Positions 24,742-32,308 of a DNA stretch of 32,466 nucleotides are shown one piece after another. The DNA lies in contig JAIPJT010000030.1 of the NCBI GenBank assembly GCA_021733985.1, positions 1-32,466 on the forward strand, given 5' to 3'. Made by a program: the position numbers and the translations under genes. The stretch's first letter is position 1, and every line of letters starts with the position of its first letter. The stretch comes from Victivallales bacterium (GTDB lineage Bacteria; Verrucomicrobiota; Lentisphaeria; Victivallales; GWF2-38-69). The notes below the pieces were generated by a model, which was not told where the DNA came from, did no database searches, and saw only the letters and a list, made by a program, of their open reading frames with translations.

Positions 24742-25528
24742 TGTCCTAAAAAATTATTTGGCTAATACTGCAATATTTTTGATCAAGTGTTGCAATGAAT
24801 TTTAAACCCTGCCAGATGGTGGCGACACTATTTCAGTCTAAATAAATAGGGCTATTAAAAAACCGGCATTCTTCAGTTATCTATTATATAAACATAAGTA
24901 AAAAAACTAAACGAGTGTCAAACGAGGCAGAACATGATAAAATGTAACAGCAGTAGCTATGATAATCAAGAGCGACGTTTAACAATAAAAAAATATTGTC
25001 AGCACGATGAAAAATCCTCCAGTTAACGGAGTTGGAATAAGACCCCGGAAAGCAAAAGATCAGTAAAGTTTGTCCACCTGGGAGGAATTTTGCTTGAGCT
25101 TTTGATATTGAAACCAGATAAATACTTTAATGCTGTGGTATCGAATTTTTTCAGAAAAACCGGAAAACGCCCAAAAAAATGGCTGCCCGGCAGAGATAAA
25201 CCCTTTTCGTGCGACATAAAATTATATTTTTACACCCCCCACTGCGCTAAATTTGGTAAAATTCACAAATTTTTTGTATTATAAACTGGTAAAAATATAA
25301 ATTTATATAAGATTAACTTAGTTTAAGATTCGTATAAACTTTATTTTATAATGAATCAATTGTTCATACCATTTATTGAATTAAACCTACTATTTGAGAT
25401 ATATTTTTTTAATACTTTGAAGTATTAACCAATACACTCCCACTTTACGGCACTTATATATTAACTAATAGAATTAAGTGTGACACGTTTACGTTTGATT
25501 CTATAAGTACAAATAAGAAAGAATATAT
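24742..25528. other. Long gene-poor stretch before the DEAD-box helicase gene
   Basis: These 787 bp contain no gene I can support. Frames of about 64 codons exist on both strands around 25023-25284, but they overlap each other, are full of unusual residues and match nothing I know. A 30-codon frame (24934-25026) is likewise unrecognised. An inverted repeat AAATTTG (25249-25255) and CAAATTT (25266-25272) is followed by more T residues and could end a plus-strand transcript. The last 100 bp are the helicase leader, listed separately. Confidence 0.4.
25452..25508 (+). promoter_or_regulatory. Foldable leader of the DEAD-box helicase gene
   Basis: The right arm ATTCTATAAGT (25498-25508) can pair with ACTTATA (25452-25458) plus AGAAT (25470-25474), leaving an 11-nt bulge. 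Alternatively ATTCTAT (25498-25504) pairs with ATAGAAT (25468-25474) alone. The loop contains GTGTGACAC. The structure ends 20 nt before the start codon. DEAD-box helicase genes often have structured, self- or cold-regulated leaders; that role here is inference. Confidence 0.35.
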
Positions 25529-27124
25529 ATGTCAAAACCAACTTTTAAAGACCTGGGTATATCTGAAAATTTATTAGTTTCAGTAAAAAAAAGAGGCTAT
25601 GAAGAGCCAACAGAAGTTCAATCCAAAACGATTCCTTTAATGCTTGAAGGTAACTCTAATATTATAGTTCAATCACAAACCGGAACAGGTAAAACTGCCG
25701 CTTTTGGCCTTCCTATTTTAGACTTAATAGATTGTACAGACAAAAGCGTGCAGGCTTTAATTCTGGCCCCAACCAGAGAACTTGCAATACAGGTTTCAGA
25801 AGAAATTAATTCAATAAAAAATTCATCTGATATAACTATAGCTCCAATATACGGTGGTCAATCAATTGACCAGCAGCTTAGACGTTTAAGCAAAGGTGTT
25901 CAGATAGTAGTCGGTACTCCGGGAAGAATAATTGACCATTTAAAGAGAAAAACATTAAAAATAAAAAGCATAAAACATCTAATTCTGGATGAAGCTGATG
26001 AAATGCTAAATATGGGGTTTATCGAAGATATAGAAAAAATTATGGAGCATACTAATAAAGATAAAAAAATTCTTCTCTTTTCAGCAACTATGCCAAATCG
26101 AATTAAAGAATTAGCACAAAAATATGTCAGGGATTACAAACATATTTCTATAAAAAAAACAGGGCTAACAACCAGATTGACTGAACAGATTTATTTTGAA
26201 GTTAAAAACTCTGATAAATTTGAAGCTTTAACTAGAATAATAGACTTTTCTGAAAATTTTTACGGTTTAATATTCTGTAGAACAAAAAATGATGTGGATA
26301 CTATTACTGCTAAACTTATAGATAGGTCATATGATGCAGATGCGATTCACAGTGATATATCACAGCACCAGAGAGAAAAAACTCTTAATAAATTTAAAAA
26401 AACTAACATAAATATACTTATTGCTACAGATGTTGCCGCCAGGGGAATTGATGTAAATGATTTGACACATGTTATAAATTACTCACTGCCGCAGGATACT
26501 GATTCTTATATTCATCGAATAGGTCGTACAGGAAGAGCCGGCAAAGAAGGAACTGCAATTACTTTTATTACTCCAAGTGAATACGGAAAGTTAATGAGAA
26601 TACAAAAGACGACTAAAACTAATATTCAAAAAAAAGAACTTCCGCAAGTAAATGATATAGTCGAATTTAAAAATAAAAGAATAACAGAACAGTTAAAAAA
26701 ATCTATAGATGATAATATTAGCGATTTTTACAAAAACTGGGCTGATAAATTATTAAGTGAAATTCCTCCTTCTAAACTGCTATCATCAATTTTAAAATAT
26801 TGTTTTGATGAAGAGCTTAACGTAGATTCTTATAAAAATATATCAGAAATAAAAAAGAAGAACAGCCATGATATAAAAGACAATTCTAAATGCAGGTTGT
26901 TTATTGCACTGGGTAGAAAAGATGGAGTAGATGAAAAAAAACTTATCAAAATGATCAAATCAAAAACTTCAATTTCAGAATCACAAATTAAAGAAATGCA
27001 AGTAATGGATAAGTTCTCATTTATAACAGTACCTTTCAAAAAAAGCGAAACAATAATTTCCATGTTCAAGCATAAAGGTAAAGACAGAAAACCATTAATA
27101 ACAAAGGCTAAAAATAAGAAATAA
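25529..27124 (+). CDS. deaD: DEAD-box RNA helicase with DbpA-like RNA-binding domain
   Basis: The 531-residue ATP-dependent RNA helicase unwinds RNA in ribosome assembly or mRNA turnover. Core motifs run in order: Q motif near 'FKDLGISENLL', Walker A 'SQTGTGKTAAFG' (49-60), 'APTRELAIQV', 'GTPGRIIDHL', DEAD at 154-157, 'LFSATMP', 'ATDVAARGIDVNDL' and 'HRIGRTGRAGK'. The tail (about 455-520) has 'RLFIALGRKDGVDEKKLIKM' and ends near 'FSFITVPFKKSETIISMF'. This is the small RNA-recognition-motif-like domain shared by DbpA and CsdA/DeaD. The length lies between DbpA (about 460) and DeaD (about 630), so the symbol is approximate. It stands alone in a gene-poor region. Confidence 0.92.
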   Translation: MSKPTFKDLGISENLLVSVKKRGYEEPTEVQSKTIPLMLEGNSNIIVQSQTGTGKTAAFGLPILDLIDCTDKSVQALILAPTRELAIQVSEEINSIKNSSDITIAPIYGGQSIDQQLRRLSKGVQIVVGTPGRIIDHLKRKTLKIKSIKHLILDEADEMLNMGFIEDIEKIMEHTNKDKKILLFSATMPNRIKELAQKYVRDYKHISIKKTGLTTRLTEQIYFEVKNSDKFEALTRIIDFSENFYGLIFCRTKNDVDTITAKLIDRSYDADAIHSDISQHQREKTLNKFKKTNINILIATDVAARGIDVNDLTHVINYSLPQDTDSYIHRIGRTGRAGKEGTAITFITPSEYGKLMRIQKTTKTNIQKKELPQVNDIVEFKNKRITEQLKKSIDDNISDFYKNWADKLLSEIPPSKLLSSILKYCFDEELNVDSYKNISEIKKKNSHDIKDNSKCRLFIALGRKDGVDEKKLIKMIKSKTSISESQIKEMQVMDKFSFITVPFKKSETIISMFKHKGKDRKPLITKAKNKK

Positions 27125-27151
27125 TAATTGCCCTTTTAAATTTCAAAAGGT

Positions 27152-27180
27152 AACCGGTGTTGCTAAAATGACCCGGTTTT
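27152..27180 (+). terminator. Possible terminator after the DEAD-box helicase gene
   Basis: AACCGG (27152-27157) pairs with CCGGTT (27173-27178), running into a short T-tract that ends at 27180. Another hairpin, CCTTTT with AAAAGG, lies just before it (27132-27150). The T-tract is short and interrupted, so confidence is limited. Confidence 0.4.
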
Positions 27181-27248
27181 AAAAACTTTTTGAAAAAAAA
27201 TATAGCAATTATCTATAAACAAAGTTGTTTCAATTCAGCCATCTTATA

Positions 27249-27533
27249 TTAAACTTTTAAGTTTATATTCAATATCGTTACCTGTAAATAAAATTTTTTA
27301 AAAGCTCCACAACATATTCCATCAGCTTGAGCAAAAAACAAAGGGTTTGCGCTACAATTACCTGATAAATGAAGGTTGAAAGAATTTTCTAGTATAGGTT
27401 TACGGGTTGGGTATGATCCCAATATATTATCAGTGATCACTTTCCAATTTTCCTCTAAGTGTGATATAATCAGTTCATCAAAAGAATCAAGTTCTCTATT
27501 AGGGGGTATAAAAAACGTAAATCTGTTTGGATA
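27249..27533 (-). pseudogene. C-terminal remnant of an unrecognised protein
   Basis: A minus-strand frame runs from just after a stop at 27534-27536 to a stop at 27249, about 94 codons without a credible start. It looks like real protein: 'YPNRFTFFIPPNRELDSFDE', 'LIISHLEENWKVITDNILGS', 'YPTRKPILENSFNLHLSG', then 'NPLFFAQADGICCGAFKKFY'. The composition is balanced and many residues look structurally constrained. I do not recognise the family. The beginning appears to have been deleted; GTG at 27440 could allow a 63-residue product but has no reason to be the native start. It lies beside the VapBC pair on the same strand. Confidence 0.55.
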
Positions 27534-27562
27534 CTAACCGGTTGCGTGCGTACGGCATTATA

Positions 27563-27961
27563 TTATGAATTTATTAATTTAATTGGCAGGTATTTACGAT
27601 AAAATGTAAAGTCTTTATCATCAGTATAAATATAAAAATTATTCGTAAATGCTATAGAACAAATTAAATAATCTATTGCTGAACCTTGAATTCCATTACT
27701 TCTACACAAATTGTTAAACTCAGCTGCTTTGACAAAATGCTTTGTTTGCAAAGGAATATCTTCAAATGCAGATAAATGATTCTTTATCTTTTCAAATTGT
27801 TCTTTATGTGTAATGCCGGATAAAATTTCCTGCCTGATTGGTCCAATGATTACAACCCGACCGTCAAAAATAAGATCTGATAGTTTCTGTGAAACTTTAT
27901 TATCTGAGTTTTTTCTTCTAAGAGCTTTTGACCAGATACATGTATCAACTAATACTTTCAT
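27563..27961 (-). CDS. vapC: VapC-type PIN-domain toxin
   Basis: The 132-residue PIN-domain ribonuclease toxin has the acidic metal-binding residues in place: Asp6 in 'VLVDTCIWSKAL', Glu45 in 'IRQEILSG', Asp97 in 'GSAIDYLICSIA' and Asp114/115 in 'IYTDDKDF'. The length is typical. VapC toxins cut specific tRNAs or rRNA when not bound by VapB. It starts 2 bp after its antitoxin gene and should be co-translated with it. All catalytic residues are present, so the toxin is probably active. Confidence 0.92.
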   Translation of the reverse strand: MKVLVDTCIWSKALRRKNSDNKVSQKLSDLIFDGRVVIIGPIRQEILSGITHKEQFEKIKNHLSAFEDIPLQTKHFVKAAEFNNLCRSNGIQGSAIDYLICSIAFTNNFYIYTDDKDFTFYRKYLPIKLINS

Positions 27962-27963
27962 TA

Positions 27964-28155
27964 TTATCTTTCAGCTTTATAATTGTAATTTTCATCAAAA
28001 TCTATTGTTCCAAAAAGATTAACAGTTTCAAGTTGTTTTTTATGTGCAATATACTCTCTGAGTGCAACGGTTACTGTTTCTTTCTTTGTTCTATGATGAC
28101 CAATTTTTTGAGCCGCTAATATCAGTTTATCATCAATTGCTAAGTTTGTAGACAT
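27964..28155 (-). CDS. vapB: VapB-type antitoxin
   Basis: The 63-residue protein has a ribbon-helix-helix-like N-terminus ('STNLAIDDKLILAAQKIGHH', then 'RTKKETVTVALREYI'), the form common to VapB antitoxins of the DUF2191 kind. Its C-terminal tail ('ETVNLFGTIDFDENYNYKAER') would wrap the VapC toxin. The ribosome binding site is nearly perfect (AAAGGAGGTG), which favours making more antitoxin than toxin. The promoter just upstream carries hexamer repeats suited to autorepression. Confidence 0.9.
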   Translation of the reverse strand: MSTNLAIDDKLILAAQKIGHHRTKKETVTVALREYIAHKKQLETVNLFGTIDFDENYNYKAER

Positions 28156-28421
28156 TTTTACACCTCCTTTTACACATATTATAACACATGATTTCTATAA
28201 TTAAAGTTCATTTTTTATGACATTTTTTTCTACTGCAGAGCGTATGCGAGGTTAAAAGAATTTTTAAATTAAAAGTTCTTATTTCATCGGATTAGAGCTG
28301 TCACTTTTGAATTTGAGATAAACTCCAATTCCGGCATAAAGGGTCACACCTACTATTTGATAATATATTTTTTTTATGAGATTAAACTTACAAGAATGGA
28401 TATATAGGAGTAGTGGGTAAA
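28156..28421. other. Gap upstream of vapBC
   Basis: Apart from the vapBC promoter I see no gene. On the minus strand between about 28375 and 28285 a short frame reads 'YYQIVGVTLYAGIGVYLKFK', ending in a stop after 'SDSSNPMK'. It looks like the last strand of a beta-barrel or a membrane protein's end, but it is too short to assign. Confidence 0.25.
28172..28206 (-). promoter_or_regulatory. vapBC promoter with hexamer repeats around the -10 box
   Basis: On the minus strand a consensus -10 box TATAAT (28178-28183) is flanked on both sides by the same hexamer ATGTGT (28184-28189 and 28172-28177). A weak -35 (TTTAAT) lies about 16 bp upstream. Two equally spaced copies on one face of the helix suit two VapB dimers. 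The strong ribosome site of vapB follows directly. Confidence 0.55.
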
Positions 28422-28511
28422 TGTCCAAGACCACTTAAAATTGAATATCCGGGAGAATGTGAAAATTTTAAGAAAATATCAATACGAAACGAGAAACAGG
28501 AAAAATCGTGG
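28422..28511 (+). pseudogene. N-terminal remnant of a REP-associated tyrosine (Y1) transposase
   Basis: A plus-strand frame reads 'CPRPLKIEYPGECENFKK', then 'ISIRNEKQEKSW'. Intact members of the IS200-like Y1 transposase family begin with a pattern such as PRPLRIEYPGA-YHV-SRGNE, and both halves of that pattern are recognisable. The 'YHV' part is scrambled and the catalytic remainder is missing, so it is a degraded fragment. Two REP-like sequences lie about 0.9-1 kb away. Confidence 0.5.
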
Positions 28512-28638
28512 AAGTAATTACCTCCCTGGAATTTGATTCACATTTATGTGCTGTATCAAAAGAATATAATGAAGAAAAGTAGGTATTTTTATTTGCAAAA
28601 TATTCGGAGTTTTAAAATCCCGCTGTCAGATCTGCAGG

Positions 28639-28836
28639 TTATCTTATTTTCAATTTTAAATCACCTTCAACATACTGGTGTATTATACCGGAAATTAAAG
28701 TTTGATAGGGGATACCAAGTTCTAAAGCTTTCTCTTGAATTCCTGTGCGGTCATGTTCATATAAACGGATAGTAATTCGTTTATCTTTCTTTAGAGTATT
28801 GTTAGCAAGTTGCTTAATCTTTTCTATTTCATTTTC
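28639..28836 (-). pseudogene. CopG-like antitoxin fragment in frame behind the GxxExxY gene
   Basis: Sixty-five codons follow the GxxExxY stop in the same frame, with no start codon of their own. They read 'ENEIEKIKQLANNTLKKDKR', 'ITIRLYEHDRTGIQEKALEL' and 'GIPYQTLISGIIHQYVEGDL', then KLKIR and a stop. This is the body of the CopG/BrnA-type ribbon-helix-helix antitoxins ('KNTLKKDKRINIRIS...GIPYQTLISSILHKYV'). The usual N-terminal acidic section of about 20 residues is gone, and so is the toxin partner. A ribosome site and an ATG (28829-28831 region) exist, but that ATG is followed by a stop in another frame. It may be expressed only by readthrough or not at all. Confidence 0.7.
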
Positions 28837-29190
28837 TTACTCCTTTTCCAATTTCATATATGTCAGCAGCTGTGCTTCGTGGATTCCTTTTATTTCTTCT
28901 ACACTTTTTAATTCTATTATCAATTCATCTTCAATTAAAACATCTACTCTGTAACCACAATCAAGTCGTGCATCTTTATATGCTACCGGTAGAGGATGCT
29001 GAAGTTTGAAATCTATATTGTTCAATTTTAATTCATGAGCTAAGCACTGCTCATAAGTTGATTTCAGTAATCCTGGACCAAGAGTACGGTGGACTTCTAT
29101 TGCACAACCGATAACTTTATTCGACAGTTTATCAAATTCCATTTTCTTAGTGTCCTTCGTGCTCTTCGTGGTTAATTTTTTATGTAACAT
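28837..29190 (-). CDS. GxxExxY protein, C-terminally shortened
   Basis: The 117-residue protein belongs to the GxxExxY family (PD-(D/E)XK-related fold, function unknown, common in environmental and PVC genomes). The hallmark is 'VIGCAIEVHRTLGPGLLKST' followed by 'YEQCLAHEL', then 'LDCGYRVDVLIEDELIIELK' and 'IHEAQLLTYMKL'. Intact members continue for about 20 residues ending like 'GLLINFNV...'; here 'LEKE' and a stop come instead. The usual repeat-like leader (LTTKSTKDTKK) precedes the core at Met17. The active-site-like Asp and Glu-x-Lys (DVLIED...IELK) are retained. An attC-like site abuts its start, and an antitoxin fragment follows in frame. Confidence 0.8.
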   Translation of the reverse strand: MLHKKLTTKSTKDTKKMEFDKLSNKVIGCAIEVHRTLGPGLLKSTYEQCLAHELKLNNIDFKLQHPLPVAYKDARLDCGYRVDVLIEDELIIELKSVEEIKGIHEAQLLTYMKLEKE

Positions 29191-29241
29191 CGAATTCAGC
29201 TGCGCGCGATTAGCGCGTTCGCTGAAATGATTTGTTAGCTT
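29186..29241. other. Integron attC-like recombination site
   Basis: TAACATCGAATTCAGC and GCTGAAATGATTTGTTA are imperfect inverted arms ending in TAAC and GTTA, with extra unpaired bases on one side only. Between them CGCGC-GATTA-GCGCG forms a hairpin tip. This is the layout of cassette attC sites: simple outer boxes, an inner conserved pair, extrahelical bases and a variable end. The outer boxes differ by one base each from the RYYYAAC/GTTRRRY consensus. No integrase gene is present here. Confidence 0.5.
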
Positions 29242-29473
29242 TCTAAATTCTTTCCTTAAGTCTTCCCTTAATTTTTGAGATCGGTCAGTCCCTTTTATCC
29301 CTTTATAGTTTAATTTAGCATAATGACTTAAATTAATAATTAAATGCTATTATATAGCCCTAACAGCCTTTATTTATGTATTCAAAATATCTATATATAT
29401 AGTTATAAGTACGTTATACCATTTGAAACAGGTCAGACCCCTTTAATTTATACAGGAAAATGACTTCAGATAT
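29242..29473. repeat. Gap with two REP-like GGTCAG repeats
   Basis: GGTCAGTCCCTTTTA (29283-29297) and GGTCAGACCCCTTTAATTTA (29431-29450) are related direct repeats on the plus strand. GGTCAGACCCC sequences are often dispersed near REP-associated tyrosine transposases. The rest is very AT-rich without a gene. The second copy lies just before the transposase fragment. Confidence 0.45.
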
Positions 29474-30151
29474 ATGGTTATTAATTTCGGACTAAATCAA
29501 ATAACATCATATAAATCTGCAAAATATGATTTAACAGAGGAGTTGCTTGCAGAAAAGAAAGTTATGTCTGAGTCGTACAAATTGATACGTAAAAGTATAA
29601 ATGAAAAAGAAAATATATTTTCCGGTCTGTTACTGAAAGCTGCAGAAAAATCAAAAGATAATAATATTGAATTGAGCACTGAAGCTTTAAGATTAAAAGC
29701 TGATCTTCTGAAGTTAAAAGCTGAAAAAAAGAATATGGAAACTTATGAGAACAAACTCAACAAGATGATAAACGATAAAACAGAAAAGCTGCTTACAAAT
29801 AAAAAATATATGTTCGATACTGTAAAAATCATTGCACGAAATATTTTCTACAGACTTCTGGAAATATTCAGGCCAATTTACAATAATTACAGAAATGACC
29901 ATACTATTCTCAGAGAGCTATTAAGAACAGATGGATATATTTATTCCCAAAGCAATATTATCTATATTTCGCTCGACTTAAAAAGAAGATTGAATAGAAA
30001 GCAAAGAAAGAGTACAGATGAATTTATTAAAATTATTGAAAGTAAAATCAATAATTTATCTGTTTTTACAAAACATATCAGATTGTCTCTCTGCAACTCA
30101 AATATCGCGAAAAAAAAGAGAGCGTTTAATTTGCGATTCTCAAAATTTTAG
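29447..30151 (+). pseudogene. C-terminal fragment of a large transposase-like protein
   Basis: The frame is open from just after a stop in the REP-like repeat and reads 'FIQENDFRYMVINFGLNQIT', then 'SYKSAKYD'. The 'W.QEN.F.YM...G.' pattern is the end of the catalytic part of a DDE-like transposase family. A long coiled-coil (about residues 20-110 from the ATG at 29474) and 'IYNNYRNDHTILRELLRTDG' follow, and this is that family's usual tail. The front two-thirds, with the catalytic residues, is missing. Starting at ATG 29474 it would give 225 residues, but that is an internal methionine. It is a dead end-piece, probably left by insertion of the REP-like DNA or by deletion. Confidence 0.7.
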
Positions 30152-30304
30152 ATTAGACTCAAAAGGCGGAGTACTGATTAATATTTTAAACAGATTGCAG
30201 GTAAGCAGGTATTCTTTATTTGTAGCGGAAAGAATTCTATCAAGCTGCGTTTTATCTCCGAGCTCAGCAAAAAGAACTGTGATAAAGATGTAGATTCTGA
30301 TTTT
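30140..30304 (-). pseudogene. Fragment of a GDT1/UPF0016-family membrane transporter
   Basis: Directly after the stop of the serine hydrolase gene, in the same frame, 54 codons read 'KIRIYIFITVLFAELGDKTQ', 'LDRILSATNKEYLLT', then a tail to a stop at 30140-30142. The E-L-G-D-K-T-Q motif is diagnostic of the GDT1/TMEM165 (UPF0016) cation transporter family, where it forms the ion-binding site. Only the first of two such motifs is present and there is no start codon. It overlaps the end of the transposase fragment on the other strand. It is a gene remnant, cut just after its first helix. Confidence 0.6.
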
Positions 30305-32308
30305 TTATATCGTTTGTAATGTTGTTTTAAACAGAGAGCCTTTATCTCCTATAAACAATATATAAGAACCTGCTTTGACTAACCGTTTTTTATTGGCATT
30401 GAAGAGAGTGTCGAAAGAAACTTTTCCGTCAGATGAATATATTATGATCCTACCATTTTCAGGGAGTGAACTCTGGAATAAGTTATCAGATTCAATTCGC
30501 CGCGCTGTATTATAACCTTCCTGCCCGATAGTAATACATTCATTATCATGCAGAAAAGGAACCCTGGTTCCAGCAGTGTACTGGAATGCATCCATCTGAA
30601 GAATTTTTTCTCCCTTATCGTAAAATATTTTCATATCAACCTGGTCTCTGAGATAAGGCAAGATCATCTGAGTCGTATATTTATTTGCGATTGCATAGGG
30701 TGTTGCAGGAAAGGGAGAGCCTGTAAGGATTATTCTTCCCGGAAGTTCATCGATAGTAAATGTTTTCTTAAGGTCAAATAAGTGTATAAACAAATCGGTT
30801 GCGCTGTAGTTACGTGGAATCCACGTAGTTTTTTCATATTCAGAAGCATCAAGTTTATCCCTGACGGCTTCGACTTTTTCAGCTGCCACATCCGTTCTGC
30901 CTGAATTGCTTTCCTCATTCATCAAATATTTATTGTTATTATTTTCATAAAAAAATAAGGTGTTATCGTTATCAAAATAAAACCTGCCGTTGCCGGTGTG
31001 GATAAATTCCTTCAGCCTTACAAAATTCCTGCCTGACAGAACATCAATATTCAGCGTATTTTTCTCGTTGTTAAAAGTGATTTTGGCAAGTTCCTTGCCT
31101 GGTCCGTAAATGCCCTCATATTGAAGGATTCTTTCTGGAATAGGAACTCCCTTAGGTTGGGGAGAAAAAGTTTCTTTATGCTTAGGAAGTACTCCTTTAT
31201 TCTCAAGAAGGCATTGCAGGATATTTGAAGCCATAAGGGCAACGTTAGCATCACCTGCCGCTATTACTGCTACAGCGAGTTTGTTATCTAACGCTATATT
31301 TAATTCACAGTTAAATGGAATAGATGTTCCCCCGCTTTTGTCCAGGACATTGATCCCCTGAACGTAAAACTGGCCGAGTGCGACGCTGTCCCAGCCGAGG
31401 CCGCAATTAAAGCCAGGTGTTCCTTCTGCTGGAGTAGTTTTCCGGGCAGCCTGATTTTTTGTAAATTCCCTCATTGTTTCTGGTTTCAGTAATTTGTTAT
31501 TATAGAGAGCTTTGGCAAAATAACACAGGTCAACCGCACTGGAAGATATTCCTCCTGAAGCCAAAATATTAACATATTCGACTGGCCTGGCTTCGCCTGT
31601 TTTCGGATCATATACATGAGCTATATTTTTACTTCCTGCTTTAAAACCGCAGCTTGTATTGGGCATCATTGCTTTATCGAAAATATTTTTTCTCAGATAA
31701 TTAGCGAAATTTAATCCGGATACGCGTTCAATAACAGTTCCAGCTACGATAAAGCCATCATTGCAGTAGACGCTAATCTCTCCGGGTTTGCTTTTAAGAT
31801 AACTGTTTTTAAGGACAGATAATGTTTCAGCCACGTAAGAAGGATTTTTTTTGTTTGTAATTCCGTCTTTTGAATTGGTACCAGGCATTCCGGAAGAGTG
31901 GTTCAGGAGCATGCGCAATGTTATTTCTTTATAGCGTTCATCTTTCATCTTGAATTCTGGAAGATAAGAGGCCACCGGCCTGTCAAGATTTAGTTTGCCT
32001 TGTTCGCATAACTGCAGGGCAGCGCATGCAGTAAAAACCTTACTTACGGAACCTATATTGAACTGTGTATCTGTATCTGCCTGGATGGATTTTTCTCTGT
32101 CAATCATTCCAAATGCTTCGGCAAAAAGCAGCTTGTCATCTTCTATGATAGCAATTGTAATACTTGAAGCCCCATTGTTAATGGCCTTCCATGCTTCCAT
32201 ACGGGCAAGTTTCGCAGTAGCATCATATTTGCCCTCTTCTTTGCAAAAGCTGTTAATGCCTGAAAATAAAAAAAGACATACTATTAAAAATATGATATTC
32301 TTTTTCAT
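30305..32308 (-). CDS. Exported serine hydrolase, class C beta-lactamase family
   Basis: The 667-residue protein has a signal peptide (residues 1-21, 'MKKNIIFLIVCLFLFSGINS'). A penicillin-binding-protein-like hydrolase domain follows. The nucleophile motif is Ser87-Val-Ser-Lys90 in 'FNIGSVSKVFT', the second is Tyr181-Cys-Asn183 in 'SVYCNDGF', and 'LLNHSSGMPGT' is typical of the family. Residues about 390-667 are a separate beta-rich tail of unknown role ('LQYEGIYGPGKELAKITFNN'), as in many family esterases and peptidases. Substrate candidates include peptidoglycan peptides and esters. AGGAG lies 10 nt before the chosen ATG; a GTG at 32311 is equally possible. There is no visible partner gene. 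Confidence 0.88.
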   Translation of the reverse strand: MKKNIIFLIVCLFLFSGINSFCKEEGKYDATAKLARMEAWKAINNGASSITIAIIEDDKLLFAEAFGMIDREKSIQADTDTQFNIGSVSKVFTACAALQLCEQGKLNLDRPVASYLPEFKMKDERYKEITLRMLLNHSSGMPGTNSKDGITNKKNPSYVAETLSVLKNSYLKSKPGEISVYCNDGFIVAGTVIERVSGLNFANYLRKNIFDKAMMPNTSCGFKAGSKNIAHVYDPKTGEARPVEYVNILASGGISSSAVDLCYFAKALYNNKLLKPETMREFTKNQAARKTTPAEGTPGFNCGLGWDSVALGQFYVQGINVLDKSGGTSIPFNCELNIALDNKLAVAVIAAGDANVALMASNILQCLLENKGVLPKHKETFSPQPKGVPIPERILQYEGIYGPGKELAKITFNNEKNTLNIDVLSGRNFVRLKEFIHTGNGRFYFDNDNTLFFYENNNNKYLMNEESNSGRTDVAAEKVEAVRDKLDASEYEKTTWIPRNYSATDLFIHLFDLKKTFTIDELPGRIILTGSPFPATPYAIANKYTTQMILPYLRDQVDMKIFYDKGEKILQMDAFQYTAGTRVPFLHDNECITIGQEGYNTARRIESDNLFQSSLPENGRIIIYSSDGKVSFDTLFNANKKRLVKAGSYILFIGDKGSLFKTTLQTI

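Noticed and set aside
24934-25284. Overlapping frames of 30-64 codons on both strands in the gap before the DEAD-box gene
   Set aside because: They have weak or no ribosome sites, overlap one another, and none resembles a known family or a protein-like composition.
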